From positions 1-5,596 of the forward strand of contig DALTWF010000054.1 of the NCBI GenBank assembly GCA_029987235.1: DNA of 5,596 bases. Reading direction: 5' to 3'. The DNA is from Methanocorpusculum sp. GTDB taxonomy: Archaea > Halobacteriota > Methanomicrobia > Methanomicrobiales > Methanocorpusculaceae. A program made the position numbers and the translations under genes. A model generated the notes under the pieces. That model did no database searches, had not been told where the DNA came from, and was given only the letters and a program-made list of their open reading frames with translations. Below are positions 1 to 5,562 of this stretch, one piece after another (the first letter of the stretch is position 1; every line of letters begins with the position of its first letter).

Positions 1-23
1 CCCATTACTTTAGTTGCTTTCAT
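1..23 (-). CDS. 5' end of left outward-facing gene (partial, product unknown)
   Basis: Reading leftward, an ATG at 23-21 opens a frame MKATKVM plus the first two bases of a Gly codon before the window ends. It has a Shine-Dalgarno-like run 11 nt upstream and is base-for-base the same as the start at 5574-5596. The short basic beginning (two Lys) would suit the n-region of a signal peptide, but seven codons cannot show that. In the present orientation this gene abuts the recombinase gene, not the long leader region. A TATA-like element readable leftward at 86-79 might still give it some transcription, so it should not be assumed silent. Confidence 0.5.
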
Positions 24-34
24 GTGTGTTTGCT

Positions 35-42
35 TCCTTCCT
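35..42 (-). promoter_or_regulatory. Ribosome-binding site of the left outward gene
   Basis: On the minus strand AGGAAGGA lies 11 nt before the ATG at 23-21. It is purine-rich and close to, but not a perfect match for, the archaeal Shine-Dalgarno GGAGG. It is identical to the right-hand copy at 5555-5562 and overlaps the right arm of the dyad. Confidence 0.5.
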
Positions 43-55
43 AATTTCTTAGGAA
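38..55. other. Candidate recombinase core site, left
   Basis: An 18-bp dyad with 7-bp arms TTCCTAA and TTAGGAA around a 4-bp centre forms the inner edge of the left repeat; the identity between the two repeats ends with the outermost base of this dyad. Tyrosine recombinases bind paired inverted arms around a short crossover region, so this is the likeliest exchange point. The arms and spacer are shorter than in typical XerCD-type sites, so the true site may extend further into the repeat. The function is inferred. Confidence 0.45.
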
Positions 56-78
56 GAACCGCAAAAACAATTACGTAC

Positions 79-86
79 ATATAAAG
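79..86 (+). promoter_or_regulatory. TATA element of the recombinase gene, possibly bidirectional
   Basis: ATATAAAG is centred about 27.5 bp upstream of the ATG at 110, the spacing expected when the transcript begins at the start codon itself (leaderless). No Shine-Dalgarno sequence precedes the ATG, which agrees. On the other strand the same bases read CTTTATATG, containing the same TTTATATG octamer as the right-hand promoter at 5419-5426. Leftward initiation near base 55 is therefore also possible. No strong BRE marks either direction. Confidence 0.5.
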
Positions 87-109
87 CCTGCAAATTACTA
101 CAGAAAATA

Positions 110-1138
110 ATGGAAATAGTAATGGAAAATCCTGATAAACCCGTAACAACCTCCCTGTTATACTATATAAACGAAAAAACCAAAACAAACTACCGGAATG
201 CAATCTACCTGTTCCTCTCAACAATATACCCCGAAACAAAACGAGACACAGCCTCACTTGACATCACAGGATTAAAATATTTGCAGGAAGTCAGGAACTT
301 AAGAAACCCTGTAATCGACCTCATAAACGCCGGAGGCACATACATGGAAAAATACGCACCGGCAACAATCAGCCTCAACCTTTTTCTGGCAATCAGCTGG
401 CTCGACGACAACAACATCACCCTGAAAAAACGCGACCGCCAGAAAATTTTCAGACAACTGCCCCCTTCCCGCTCAATACGCAAAGAAGCAGAACTTACAT
501 CAGCACTGTTTCAGGATATCTACTCCGAATTGCCCGACTGGACACAGGTCATGCTTCTTATGCTCCTTGCCTCAGGCATGCGCCTTGGCGAAATACTTGC
601 ACTGAAAACCACAGACATAAACTGGAAAGAAGAAAGACCGGAAATTAACATCCGGATGGAAATAACCAAAACAAAAACAGCACGAACAACCTACCTGACA
701 ACAGAAGCAGCAGCCGCCCTGAAATCATACCTTGAAACAAGAAAAACAAACACCCCTCTTTTGTTTCCCCAAAATCAGACAAGAGCGGAATTTTACATGC
801 GCAAAGCAGCAGATAAAACCGGACATGGAAATCCTAACGGCAAACTGCGTGAAGTTCACTGGCACATGACACGAAAATGGTTTATCTCCCGCTTCTCCCT
901 TTACGCAAGCAAAGAAGTAGCAGAGGAACTTGCCGGACACGAAGGATATCTTTCCAAATCATACCAGCGGTTTACCAAAGAACAAATTCTTGAACAATAT
1001 AAACTTGCAGAAAAATACCTGACACTTTTCCCGGGGGAAAATCCATCTGCAGATAAAAACACTCCTACCTATATATCCGATGAAAAACAAATATTATACC
1101 AGTATGAACCTTCCGAAATACGACATCAACAAATATGA
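110..1138 (+). CDS. Tyrosine recombinase/integrase, candidate invertase of the segment
   Basis: This 342-residue protein is a phage-integrase-type tyrosine recombinase, which cuts and rejoins DNA through a covalent 3'-phosphotyrosine. An N-terminal helical SAM-like DNA-binding region (about 15-120) precedes the catalytic domain (about 130-305). Visible catalytic residues are Arg158 (ASGMRLGE), a lysine in TKTKTAR (187 or 189), His252 and Arg255 (HMTR), His277 (AGHEGY) and probable nucleophile Tyr285 (SKSYQRF). All appear intact. The roughly 35 residues after 308 look unlike the family core, and the last 12 codons overlap secF. The start at 110 is chosen because the TATA element sits 27 bp upstream and no ribosome-binding site is present; Met5 (122) is the alternative. 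Its place beside one inverted repeat, inside the segment, fits an invertase. Its specificity for these repeats is inferred. Confidence 0.9.
   Translation: MEIVMENPDKPVTTSLLYYINEKTKTNYRNAIYLFLSTIYPETKRDTASLDITGLKYLQEVRNLRNPVIDLINAGGTYMEKYAPATISLNLFLAISWLDDNNITLKKRDRQKIFRQLPPSRSIRKEAELTSALFQDIYSELPDWTQVMLLMLLASGMRLGEILALKTTDINWKEERPEINIRMEITKTKTARTTYLTTEAAAALKSYLETRKTNTPLLFPQNQTRAEFYMRKAADKTGHGNPNGKLREVHWHMTRKWFISRFSLYASKEVAEELAGHEGYLSKSYQRFTKEQILEQYKLAEKYLTLFPGENPSADKNTPTYISDEKQILYQYEPSEIRHQQI
1070..1076 (+). promoter_or_regulatory. Possible internal promoter of secFD (TATA-like)
   Basis: TATATAT lies inside the end of the recombinase gene, centred about 31 bp before the ATG at 1104. Initiation about 27 bp downstream would give a transcript starting near 1100, almost at that ATG. 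There is no Shine-Dalgarno before either possible secF start, so a near-leaderless secF message is plausible. It rests on a short AT-rich match only. Confidence 0.35.
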
Positions 1139-2039
1139 CCCTAAAAAAATGATGTTAATTCCTACCATCATTTTTGTCATTGCTGCTGTCATAGTTTTAG
1201 TAGTGTTTGCCACCACAGGAATGCCTGTTACGCCCGGCATTGACTTTGCCGGAGGAACAGCGGTGACAATACAGACAACGGACTCAAAAGAAGCAGTCCA
1301 GGCAGTATTTGCCGGCTACGACCTGAAAACGATTGATTCAGGTGTAGGTGCGAATTCGTATTACATCAAATTCGGACCGATGAGCAATGAAGAAATGATG
1401 GCATTTAACGAATACACGCTGTCAAAGTACCCTGACGCCTCAATCGACCAGATAGGCGCAAATTTCGGAGCAACACTCCAGCATCAGGCATACCTTGCGG
1501 TAATCTTTGCCTTCATCGGCATGGCTCTTGTGGTCATTATCGCCTTTAGAAAGATTATCCCGGCATTTACCGTCGTATTTGCGGGAATTGCCGATATCAC
1601 CATTACCTGTGCAGTAATGAACCTCTTTGGCATGGAGTTATCTCTTGCAACAACCGCAGCATTACTGATGTTAATCGGATATTCGGTGGACAGCAACATT
1701 CTTTTAACCACAAAAGTCCTTAAACGTCAGGGCAAAGACGAAGAAAAATTCGCCAACGCCTTCCATACCGGATTTATCATGACCACAACAACGCTTTCTG
1801 CAATTCTTCTGATGTTTATCGTCTCCTTTATTGCAGGCGTTACAACGCTTTATTCGATTGCAGGTGTCTTATTTGTCGGTCTTTTATGTGATATGTTTTT
1901 TACATGGGTCTTTAACGCAGGTGTTCTGCGCTGGTATCTTGACCGCGAAGCAAAGAAACACGGCGGAAACCGCGAACAGAAACCAAAAGCGGTTATTAAA
2001 GGTTCCAAGAAAGCATCAAAAGGAGGTGTAAAGCAATGA
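1104..2039 (+). CDS. secF: Protein-export membrane protein SecF
   Basis: SecF and SecD form a membrane complex that assists the SecYEG channel in late steps of protein export; archaea lack SecA, so SecDF helps by a route that is not well defined. The predicted 311-residue protein begins with a short cytoplasmic tail and TM1 (about 17-37). The family motif GIDFAGGT (45-52) follows in the outer domain. Five more membrane segments lie at about 130-148, 153-173, 180-199, 227-246 and 250-275, with the conserved IGYSVDSN motif (191-198) in the fourth. A lysine-rich tail ends the protein. I chose Met at 1104; an in-frame ATG at 1080 would add MKNKYYTS. Neither has a Shine-Dalgarno. The gene overlaps the recombinase by 35 nt (59 nt with the upstream start) and overlaps secD by 4 nt. 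Length and motifs are normal for archaeal SecF. Confidence 0.93.
   Translation: MNLPKYDINKYDPKKMMLIPTIIFVIAAVIVLVVFATTGMPVTPGIDFAGGTAVTIQTTDSKEAVQAVFAGYDLKTIDSGVGANSYYIKFGPMSNEEMMAFNEYTLSKYPDASIDQIGANFGATLQHQAYLAVIFAFIGMALVVIIAFRKIIPAFTVVFAGIADITITCAVMNLFGMELSLATTAALLMLIGYSVDSNILLTTKVLKRQGKDEEKFANAFHTGFIMTTTTLSAILLMFIVSFIAGVTTLYSIAGVLFVGLLCDMFFTWVFNAGVLRWYLDREAKKHGGNREQKPKAVIKGSKKASKGGVKQ
2021..2028 (+). promoter_or_regulatory. Strong ribosome-binding site of secD
   Basis: AGGAGGTG lies 7 nt before the secD ATG, inside the last codons of secF. It is the only textbook archaeal Shine-Dalgarno I noticed in the window and fixes the secD start at 2036. Confidence 0.85.
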
Positions 2040-3550
2040 GCAGAAACAAGCCGGTGCAGCGCAAGGAAAAGAAAGAATACCATGGATTCCAGGCGGTAAT
2101 CCGTGATCCGCGTGTAATTGTTGCAGCGGTTCTTGTGATTCTTTCGCTTTGTGCGATTTTTATCCCGATTGGCGATCGTGACGGTATGACGAACCTGAAA
2201 TTCGGTCTTGATTTAGAAGGCGGTTCGTGGATTCAGCTTGAATTTCAGGCGGAAGTTGTTTCCGTTGCAAATGCGGCAAATATCAATACTGTTGCAGAAA
2301 GTGTGGGCAAAACACTTGGCTGCAATGTAATACCGATTGATAATAAGACGATAGAAGTACAGGGTGTATATACCGAAGACGAGTTGCGCAAAGCGGTTGA
2401 AGCGGCAGGAGCGACTTATGTATCTTATGAGAAAGGTGTAGGAAGTACTACTGCAGATACCGTTAAGCGTATTCTTGAGTCCAAGGTCAACAGTCTTGGT
2501 ACAAGCGATGTCAAGGTCAATGTCATGACAAATCTCGGCGGAACCGCCCAGTATGTCCGTGTTGAACTTGCAGGTGTTGATATTCAGACCGCTCAGGAAA
2601 TCGTCGGTTCTCAGGGTCTTTTCGAAGTCAGGATTGTGACCACAGATGGTCAGACGGAGCATGTGTTATACGGCGATGCTGTAACCGGTGTTCAGAATCC
2701 GAAGATGGATACTTCCGGTGTCTGGGGTGTTTCGTTCAGTCTGACTGAGGATGGAGCAAAAGCGCTCAGGGATGCCTGTATTCAGTATGGTGCTACAACA
2801 AATCCGAAAGCCCATGAACTTCAGATGTATCTGGATGGTGAGATGGTTTATTCTGCACCGCTTTCAAGTGATTTGGCGGTAAGTCTGTCTAAAACGCCGA
2901 TTTATTCCCTGATGGCTTCAACCGGTACCGGTGATGAGGGTAAGGAAAAGGCCGAGAGTCTTGAAATCCATTTAAGAGCGGGTGCTTTGCCGGTTCAGGT
3001 TCAGATTGCAGGAAGCGGCTCGACTTCGGCAGCATTAGGTGAGTATTTCAAGGTTATCTGTGTTATTGCTGCCTTAGCGGCTTTAGCGGCAGTTGCGGTG
3101 ATGGTTTATATCAGATACCGTGAGCCTTCGATTGTTCTGCCGATGGTTCTGACTAACATCTCTGAAATTGTGATTCTGCTGGGTATTGCGGTATTTATTC
3201 AGCAGCTGGATTTGGCGGCTATTGCGGCTTTGATTGCGGTTTTAGGTACGGGTGTGGATCAGCTGGTTATTATTACGGATGAGGTTATGCATGAGGGCAG
3301 GGTTCCTTCTGCAGTATTATATCTTAAGCGGCTGAAGCGTGCTCTTGTAATTATCATTACGTCTGCGGCTACGGTTATTATTGCTATGTTCCCGCTGATT
3401 ATTATGGATTTATCCACGCTGAAAGGGTTTGCAATCGTTAACATTCTGGGTATCTTAATCGGTGTTATCATTACCAGACCTGCTTATGGTAAGATTGTCA
3501 TGGAGATTATGGCAACCCGTAAGGAAAAGGTTTCCGGAAAAGAAGAGTAA
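2036..3550 (+). CDS. secD: Protein-export membrane protein SecD (SecDF complex)
   Basis: SecD is the larger partner of SecF, with a big domain on the outer face of the membrane that acts on translocating proteins. The 504 residues show a basic N-tail, TM1 (about 28-46) and the D1 motif GLDLEGG (57-63). A long outer domain (about 65-330) follows, ending in the D4-like LRAGALPVQVQI (313-324). Five more membrane segments lie at about 336-358, 364-388, 391-413, 435-457 and 463-483. The D5-like VLGTGVDQLVIITDEV sits at 402-417. The start is set by AGGAGGTG 7 nt upstream. ATGA overlap with secF means the two are cotranscribed and probably translationally coupled, in the archaeal order secF-secD. 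A terminator hairpin follows directly. Length is ordinary for archaeal SecD and nothing looks broken. Confidence 0.95.
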   Translation: MSRNKPVQRKEKKEYHGFQAVIRDPRVIVAAVLVILSLCAIFIPIGDRDGMTNLKFGLDLEGGSWIQLEFQAEVVSVANAANINTVAESVGKTLGCNVIPIDNKTIEVQGVYTEDELRKAVEAAGATYVSYEKGVGSTTADTVKRILESKVNSLGTSDVKVNVMTNLGGTAQYVRVELAGVDIQTAQEIVGSQGLFEVRIVTTDGQTEHVLYGDAVTGVQNPKMDTSGVWGVSFSLTEDGAKALRDACIQYGATTNPKAHELQMYLDGEMVYSAPLSSDLAVSLSKTPIYSLMASTGTGDEGKEKAESLEIHLRAGALPVQVQIAGSGSTSAALGEYFKVICVIAALAALAAVAVMVYIRYREPSIVLPMVLTNISEIVILLGIAVFIQQLDLAAIAALIAVLGTGVDQLVIITDEVMHEGRVPSAVLYLKRLKRALVIIITSAATVIIAMFPLIIMDLSTLKGFAIVNILGILIGVIITRPAYGKIVMEIMATRKEKVSGKEE

Positions 3551-3551
3551 G

Positions 3552-3584
3552 TCGGGGTTTTCCCCGGATTTTTTTATTTTTTTG
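3552..3584 (+). terminator. Terminator of the secFD operon
   Basis: A GC stem CGGGG/CCCCG with a TTTT loop (3553-3566) begins two bases after the secD stop. A long T-rich run follows to about 3583, broken by single other bases. Archaeal RNA polymerase terminates at such T-tracts, with or without the hairpin. Confidence 0.8.
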
Positions 3585-3596
3585 GTTCGCAGTCTG

Positions 3597-3635
3597 TTTC
3601 GCAAAATGAAAAAAATTTCATTTTTGCGAAATGGG
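3597..3635. repeat. Palindromic direct repeat, copy 1 (downstream of ATPase gene)
   Basis: This 39-bp element matches 4880-4918 in the same orientation at 36 of 39 positions. It is itself a hairpin: arms TTTCGCAAAATGAAA (3597-3611) and the complementary 3616-3631, with one bulged T. It ends 13 bp beyond the stop codon of the minus-strand ATPase gene. On that strand it contains a seven-T run, so it may act as that gene's terminator. Confidence 0.85.
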
Positions 3636-3648
3636 GCTGCCCGTCAAG

Positions 3649-4839
3649 TTATGCAATATCAAGAAGCCATCTGCTTATATCCTGAATTTTAATTCCTTCG
3701 TAGTCATAGGTTTCATGATGCGTGCGTGCCAAAATGAGTTTCGGGTATGCATCGTGAATTGCAAGAAGCGGTGTATATTCCCGTTTGAATGTTTCTTCAC
3801 CGGATATATCATCAGATACCTGAATGTAGATTTTTTCGTCCTGTTTCAGAGCGACAAAGTCAATCTCTCTGGTGTAGAGGGTACCTGCGTATATTTCATA
3901 TCCCCGGCGGAGAAGTTCGATTGCAACGATATTTTCGAGCATCCTCCCGTAATTCATATTTTTAGTTCCGAGTCTTGCATAGCGGAAGGAGTTGTCGCAG
4001 AGATAGTATTTGTCCTGTGTTGAAAGGTATCGTTTTCCCTGTATGTCATATCTTCTGATGCGGTAGAAAAGAAATGCATTGCAGAGATATTCAACATAGG
4101 AACTGATGGTTTTATCATTTGTTTTTTCACCGTTTGCGTTAAGGGTTTCTGCTATTTTTCGCAGGGATGTCTGGCATCCTGTTGTATCCATAAGGTAGCT
4201 GGTGAGGTTGTCTAAGAGGGGGGAATTTTTGATGGAGAATTTTTGTTTGATGTCGCGTACAATAAGTGTCTGGTATATGTCTGATACGTATTTGCGTTTC
4301 TGTTCCGGGTTTTTGTAGTTGTAAGATCCTGCCATTCCTCCCCATTTCAGATATTCGTCGAATGCGGCGAAGATGTCTTCAGATTCGTAATATTTTACGT
4401 ATTCGGCGAAGGAGAATGGATATATTTGTATTTCAAAGGTGCGGCCTGTGAAAAGTGTTGCAAGGTCACTTGAAAGAAGGAATGCATTTGAACCGGTTAT
4501 GTAAATATCATATTTTTCGGTGACGTGAAGCCAGGATATTGCTTTTTCAAAGTTTTTGCAGAGTTGTATTTCGTCGATGCAGACTATGTTGTGTTTTTCC
4601 GGTTTATAGTGTTTTTTTATGCAGTCATAGAGGGGTTTTGCTTCGAGGAGGGGGGTGTTTTTTTCTTCTATGAGGTTGATGTGGATGATGTTGTTTTCCG
4701 GGTTTTTTTTGAGTTCGCGGGTGAATGCTTCAAGGAGTTTGGATTTGCCGCTGCGTCTGACTCCTGTTATGACTTTTATGTCGGGGGTGTTTTGGATGTT
4801 GAGGAGGGTTTGGAGGTAGCTGCGTTGTATGAGTTTCAT
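3649..4839 (-). CDS. AAA_14/DUF4143-type ATP-binding protein
   Basis: This is a 396-residue P-loop ATPase of the archaeal/bacterial family with an AAA_14 ATPase domain followed by a DUF4143 domain. Visible are Walker A GVRRSGKS (26-33), Walker B NIVCIDEIQ (84-92), a sensor-like ITGSNA (114-119) and a candidate arginine finger TGR (131-133). In the C-terminal half a pattern resembling the PD-(D/E)XK nuclease fold appears: Glu302 (LENIVAIELLRRG), EIDFVA (325-330) and YIQVS (338-342). The cellular role of this family is poorly known and I assign none. I start at 4839 because a TATA element sits 27 bp upstream, the leaderless spacing. The open frame continues to 5073, but those extra 78 residues cross a palindrome and resemble no domain. 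The gene converges on secD and lies between two palindromic direct repeats, suggesting a separately acquired unit. No link to the inversion mechanism is evident. Confidence 0.88.
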   Translation of the reverse strand: MKLIQRSYLQTLLNIQNTPDIKVITGVRRSGKSKLLEAFTRELKKNPENNIIHINLIEEKNTPLLEAKPLYDCIKKHYKPEKHNIVCIDEIQLCKNFEKAISWLHVTEKYDIYITGSNAFLLSSDLATLFTGRTFEIQIYPFSFAEYVKYYESEDIFAAFDEYLKWGGMAGSYNYKNPEQKRKYVSDIYQTLIVRDIKQKFSIKNSPLLDNLTSYLMDTTGCQTSLRKIAETLNANGEKTNDKTISSYVEYLCNAFLFYRIRRYDIQGKRYLSTQDKYYLCDNSFRYARLGTKNMNYGRMLENIVAIELLRRGYEIYAGTLYTREIDFVALKQDEKIYIQVSDDISGEETFKREYTPLLAIHDAYPKLILARTHHETYDYEGIKIQDISRWLLDIA

Positions 4840-4862
4840 GGTATCTTTGTATGTTTGGTAGT

Positions 4863-4870
4863 TATGTATA
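4863..4870 (-). promoter_or_regulatory. TATA element of the ATPase gene
   Basis: On the minus strand TATACATA is centred about 27.5 bp before the ATG at 4839, the same geometry as the recombinase promoter. No Shine-Dalgarno lies between, so a leaderless message is expected. The palindromic repeat at 4880-4918 lies immediately upstream. Confidence 0.6.
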
Positions 4871-4879
4871 GTAGTTCTA

Positions 4880-4918
4880 TTTCGCAAAATAAAAAAATTT
4901 TCGTTTTTGCGAAATGGG
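4880..4918. repeat. Palindromic direct repeat, copy 2 (upstream of ATPase promoter)
   Basis: This copy differs from 3597-3635 at three of 39 positions. Its 11-bp arms ATTTCGCAAAA (4879-4889) and TTTTGCGAAAT (4905-4915) are perfectly complementary around a 15-nt AT-rich centre. It starts 9 bp upstream of the ATPase TATA element, where a regulator could bind. Confidence 0.85.
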
Positions 4919-5274
4919 AATGGTCCGGGCTTCTGCGGATGTGTTGATGCCAGGTTATATTTTTTGCGGCAATATTGCTGTCTGTTTTTCAATTCAAGGT
5001 TTATTTTGCTTTTTTTTTCAGATTGACGGGTTTCTTTACCGGTCTGTCCGGGGTGCAGTTTCATGAGTTTCATGTTTTTTGTTACCTGCTTTTCCGGGCT
5101 GGTATAATCAAAATAATCAGGTGAGATAATTTAAGTGAAAAAATTCAGGCTATTATATAATTGTGTAAATATTTTCTATCTTCCTATCCGGTGATAAGAA
5201 AATTCCCGGTCTGTTATTTTTTCCGGTATTGTATTTTTCGTGTTATGACGAAACATTTTGCGTCAGACAGTCGT
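4919..5274. other. Intergenic tract without a recognisable gene
   Basis: Between the ATPase promoter region and the dyad cluster I find no frame with protein-like character and no tRNA or rRNA. The stretch is T-rich on the plus strand, with a T-tract at 5009-5018 and an AT-rich block at 5101-5175 that contains a TATA-like TATTATATAA (5150-5159). If that is a promoter, a rightward transcript would begin near 5182 and run into the dyads below. Short frames here lack ribosome-binding sites and were not accepted. Confidence 0.55.
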
Positions 5275-5388
5275 TGTTTGTCGAACCTCATTTTTTGGCG
5301 CACGTCGAAAACAGGGGGTATTTTCGGGGTATTTTTGTGCGCACCCGGGTCCTGGCAGGGGTAATCGGGGAGTAAAATTCGACAAACA
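5275..5388. repeat. Nested inverted repeats upstream of the main promoter
   Basis: TGTTTGTCGAA (5275-5285) and its exact complement (5378-5388) enclose a second pair, GCGCAC (5298-5303) and GTGCGC (5337-5342). The outer arms end 30 bp before the TATA element at 5419. The arms carry the hexamer GTCGAA/TTCGAC, which recurs elsewhere in this region. The position suggests regulator binding or DNA looping; a structured transcript is possible if something is transcribed from the left. Confidence 0.6.
5315..5335 (+). repeat. Tandem 10-bp direct repeat, 11-bp period
   Basis: GGGGTATTTT occurs twice (5315-5324 and 5326-5335) separated by one C, so the copies lie one helical turn apart on the same face of DNA. 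Two looser G-run relatives follow at 5358-5365 and 5367-5377. Such spacing is typical of paired regulator sites. Its place about 85-105 bp upstream of the TATA element fits an upstream activating region. The function is inferred. Confidence 0.6.
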
Positions 5389-5398
5389 GCGGTTAAAA

Positions 5399-5413
5399 TG
5401 GTTCTGTCAACCA
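5399..5413. promoter_or_regulatory. Short dyad next to the TATA element (operator candidate)
   Basis: TGGTT (5399-5403) and AACCA (5409-5413) form a 15-bp dyad ending 5 bp before the TATA element, where it would touch the BRE. A protein bound here could block or recruit TFB. Short arms make chance occurrence possible. Confidence 0.3.
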
Positions 5414-5418
5414 CCAAG

Positions 5419-5426
5419 TTTATATG
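5419..5426 (+). promoter_or_regulatory. Main rightward promoter (TATA element) serving the right outward gene
   Basis: TTTATATG, preceded by the purines AAG in the BRE position, is a good archaeal box A. Initiation about 27 bp downstream would fall near 5449, giving a leader of about 125 nt before the ATG at 5574. No other gene start lies between, so this promoter most likely drives whichever gene is joined at the right repeat. It lies inside the segment and would move with it. Confidence 0.65.
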
Positions 5427-5541
5427 CGAAAGACGGCTAATATAGCATTGTATTCCGTCTAACGGAGTATACCCTTGCAGAATGCTTATTCGACTCATGT
5501 CGAATACACACGTATTGCATGTTTCGGCATGCATAACAAAT

Positions 5542-5559
5542 TTCCTAAGAAATTAGGAA
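5542..5559. other. Candidate recombinase core site, right
   Basis: The dyad TTCCTAAGAAATTAGGAA forms the inner edge of the right repeat, as its mirror copy does at 38-55. As DNA it may be the strand-exchange site. As RNA it is a hairpin in the leader. Either or both readings could be true. Confidence 0.45.
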
Positions 5560-5562
5560 GGA
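5555..5562 (+). promoter_or_regulatory. Ribosome-binding site of the right outward gene
   Basis: AGGAAGGA lies 11 nt before the ATG at 5574. It is a moderate match to GGAGG and partly lies in the right arm of the preceding dyad, which could mask it in RNA. Confidence 0.5.

Larger units (their letters stand above)
1..55. repeat. Left inverted repeat (IR-L), 55 bp, perfect match to 5542-5596
   Basis: Bases 1-55 equal the reverse complement of 5542-5596 without a mismatch; identity stops at base 56. The repeat may extend beyond the window edge, which cannot be seen. Reading leftward on the minus strand it contains the dyad TTCCTAAGAAATTAGGAA (55-38), a Shine-Dalgarno-like run (42-35) and an ATG at 23-21. 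Confidence 0.97.

Noticed and set aside
2213..2662. Minus-strand frame of 149 codons opposite secD
   Set aside because: It is a shadow of the well-supported secD gene, with Cys- and Ile-rich character and no promoter signals.
3631..4023. Plus-strand frame of 130 codons opposite the ATPase gene
   Set aside because: It is a shadow frame of a gene with clear Walker and DUF4143 motifs.
3597..4918. CRISPR array built from the palindromic repeats
   Set aside because: There are only two copies, 1.28 kb apart, with a gene between them and no spacers or cas genes.
4840..5073. N-terminal extension of the ATPase (78 more residues)
   Set aside because: It runs through a palindromic repeat and the promoter, has no domain character, and the leaderless TATA spacing favours the start at 4839.
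5314..5370. G-quadruplex in the G-run cluster
   Set aside because: Four or more G-runs are present, but the loops between some are long (up to about 28 nt), so a stable quadruplex is doubtful.
5161..5440. Short plus-strand frames of 60-67 codons
   Set aside because: They cross inverted and tandem repeats, have no recognisable domain, and lack ribosome-binding sites.
5214..5534. Minus-strand frame of 106 codons in the right intergenic region
   Set aside because: Its composition is not protein-like, it has no ribosome-binding site, and it runs through the promoter, dyads and leader.
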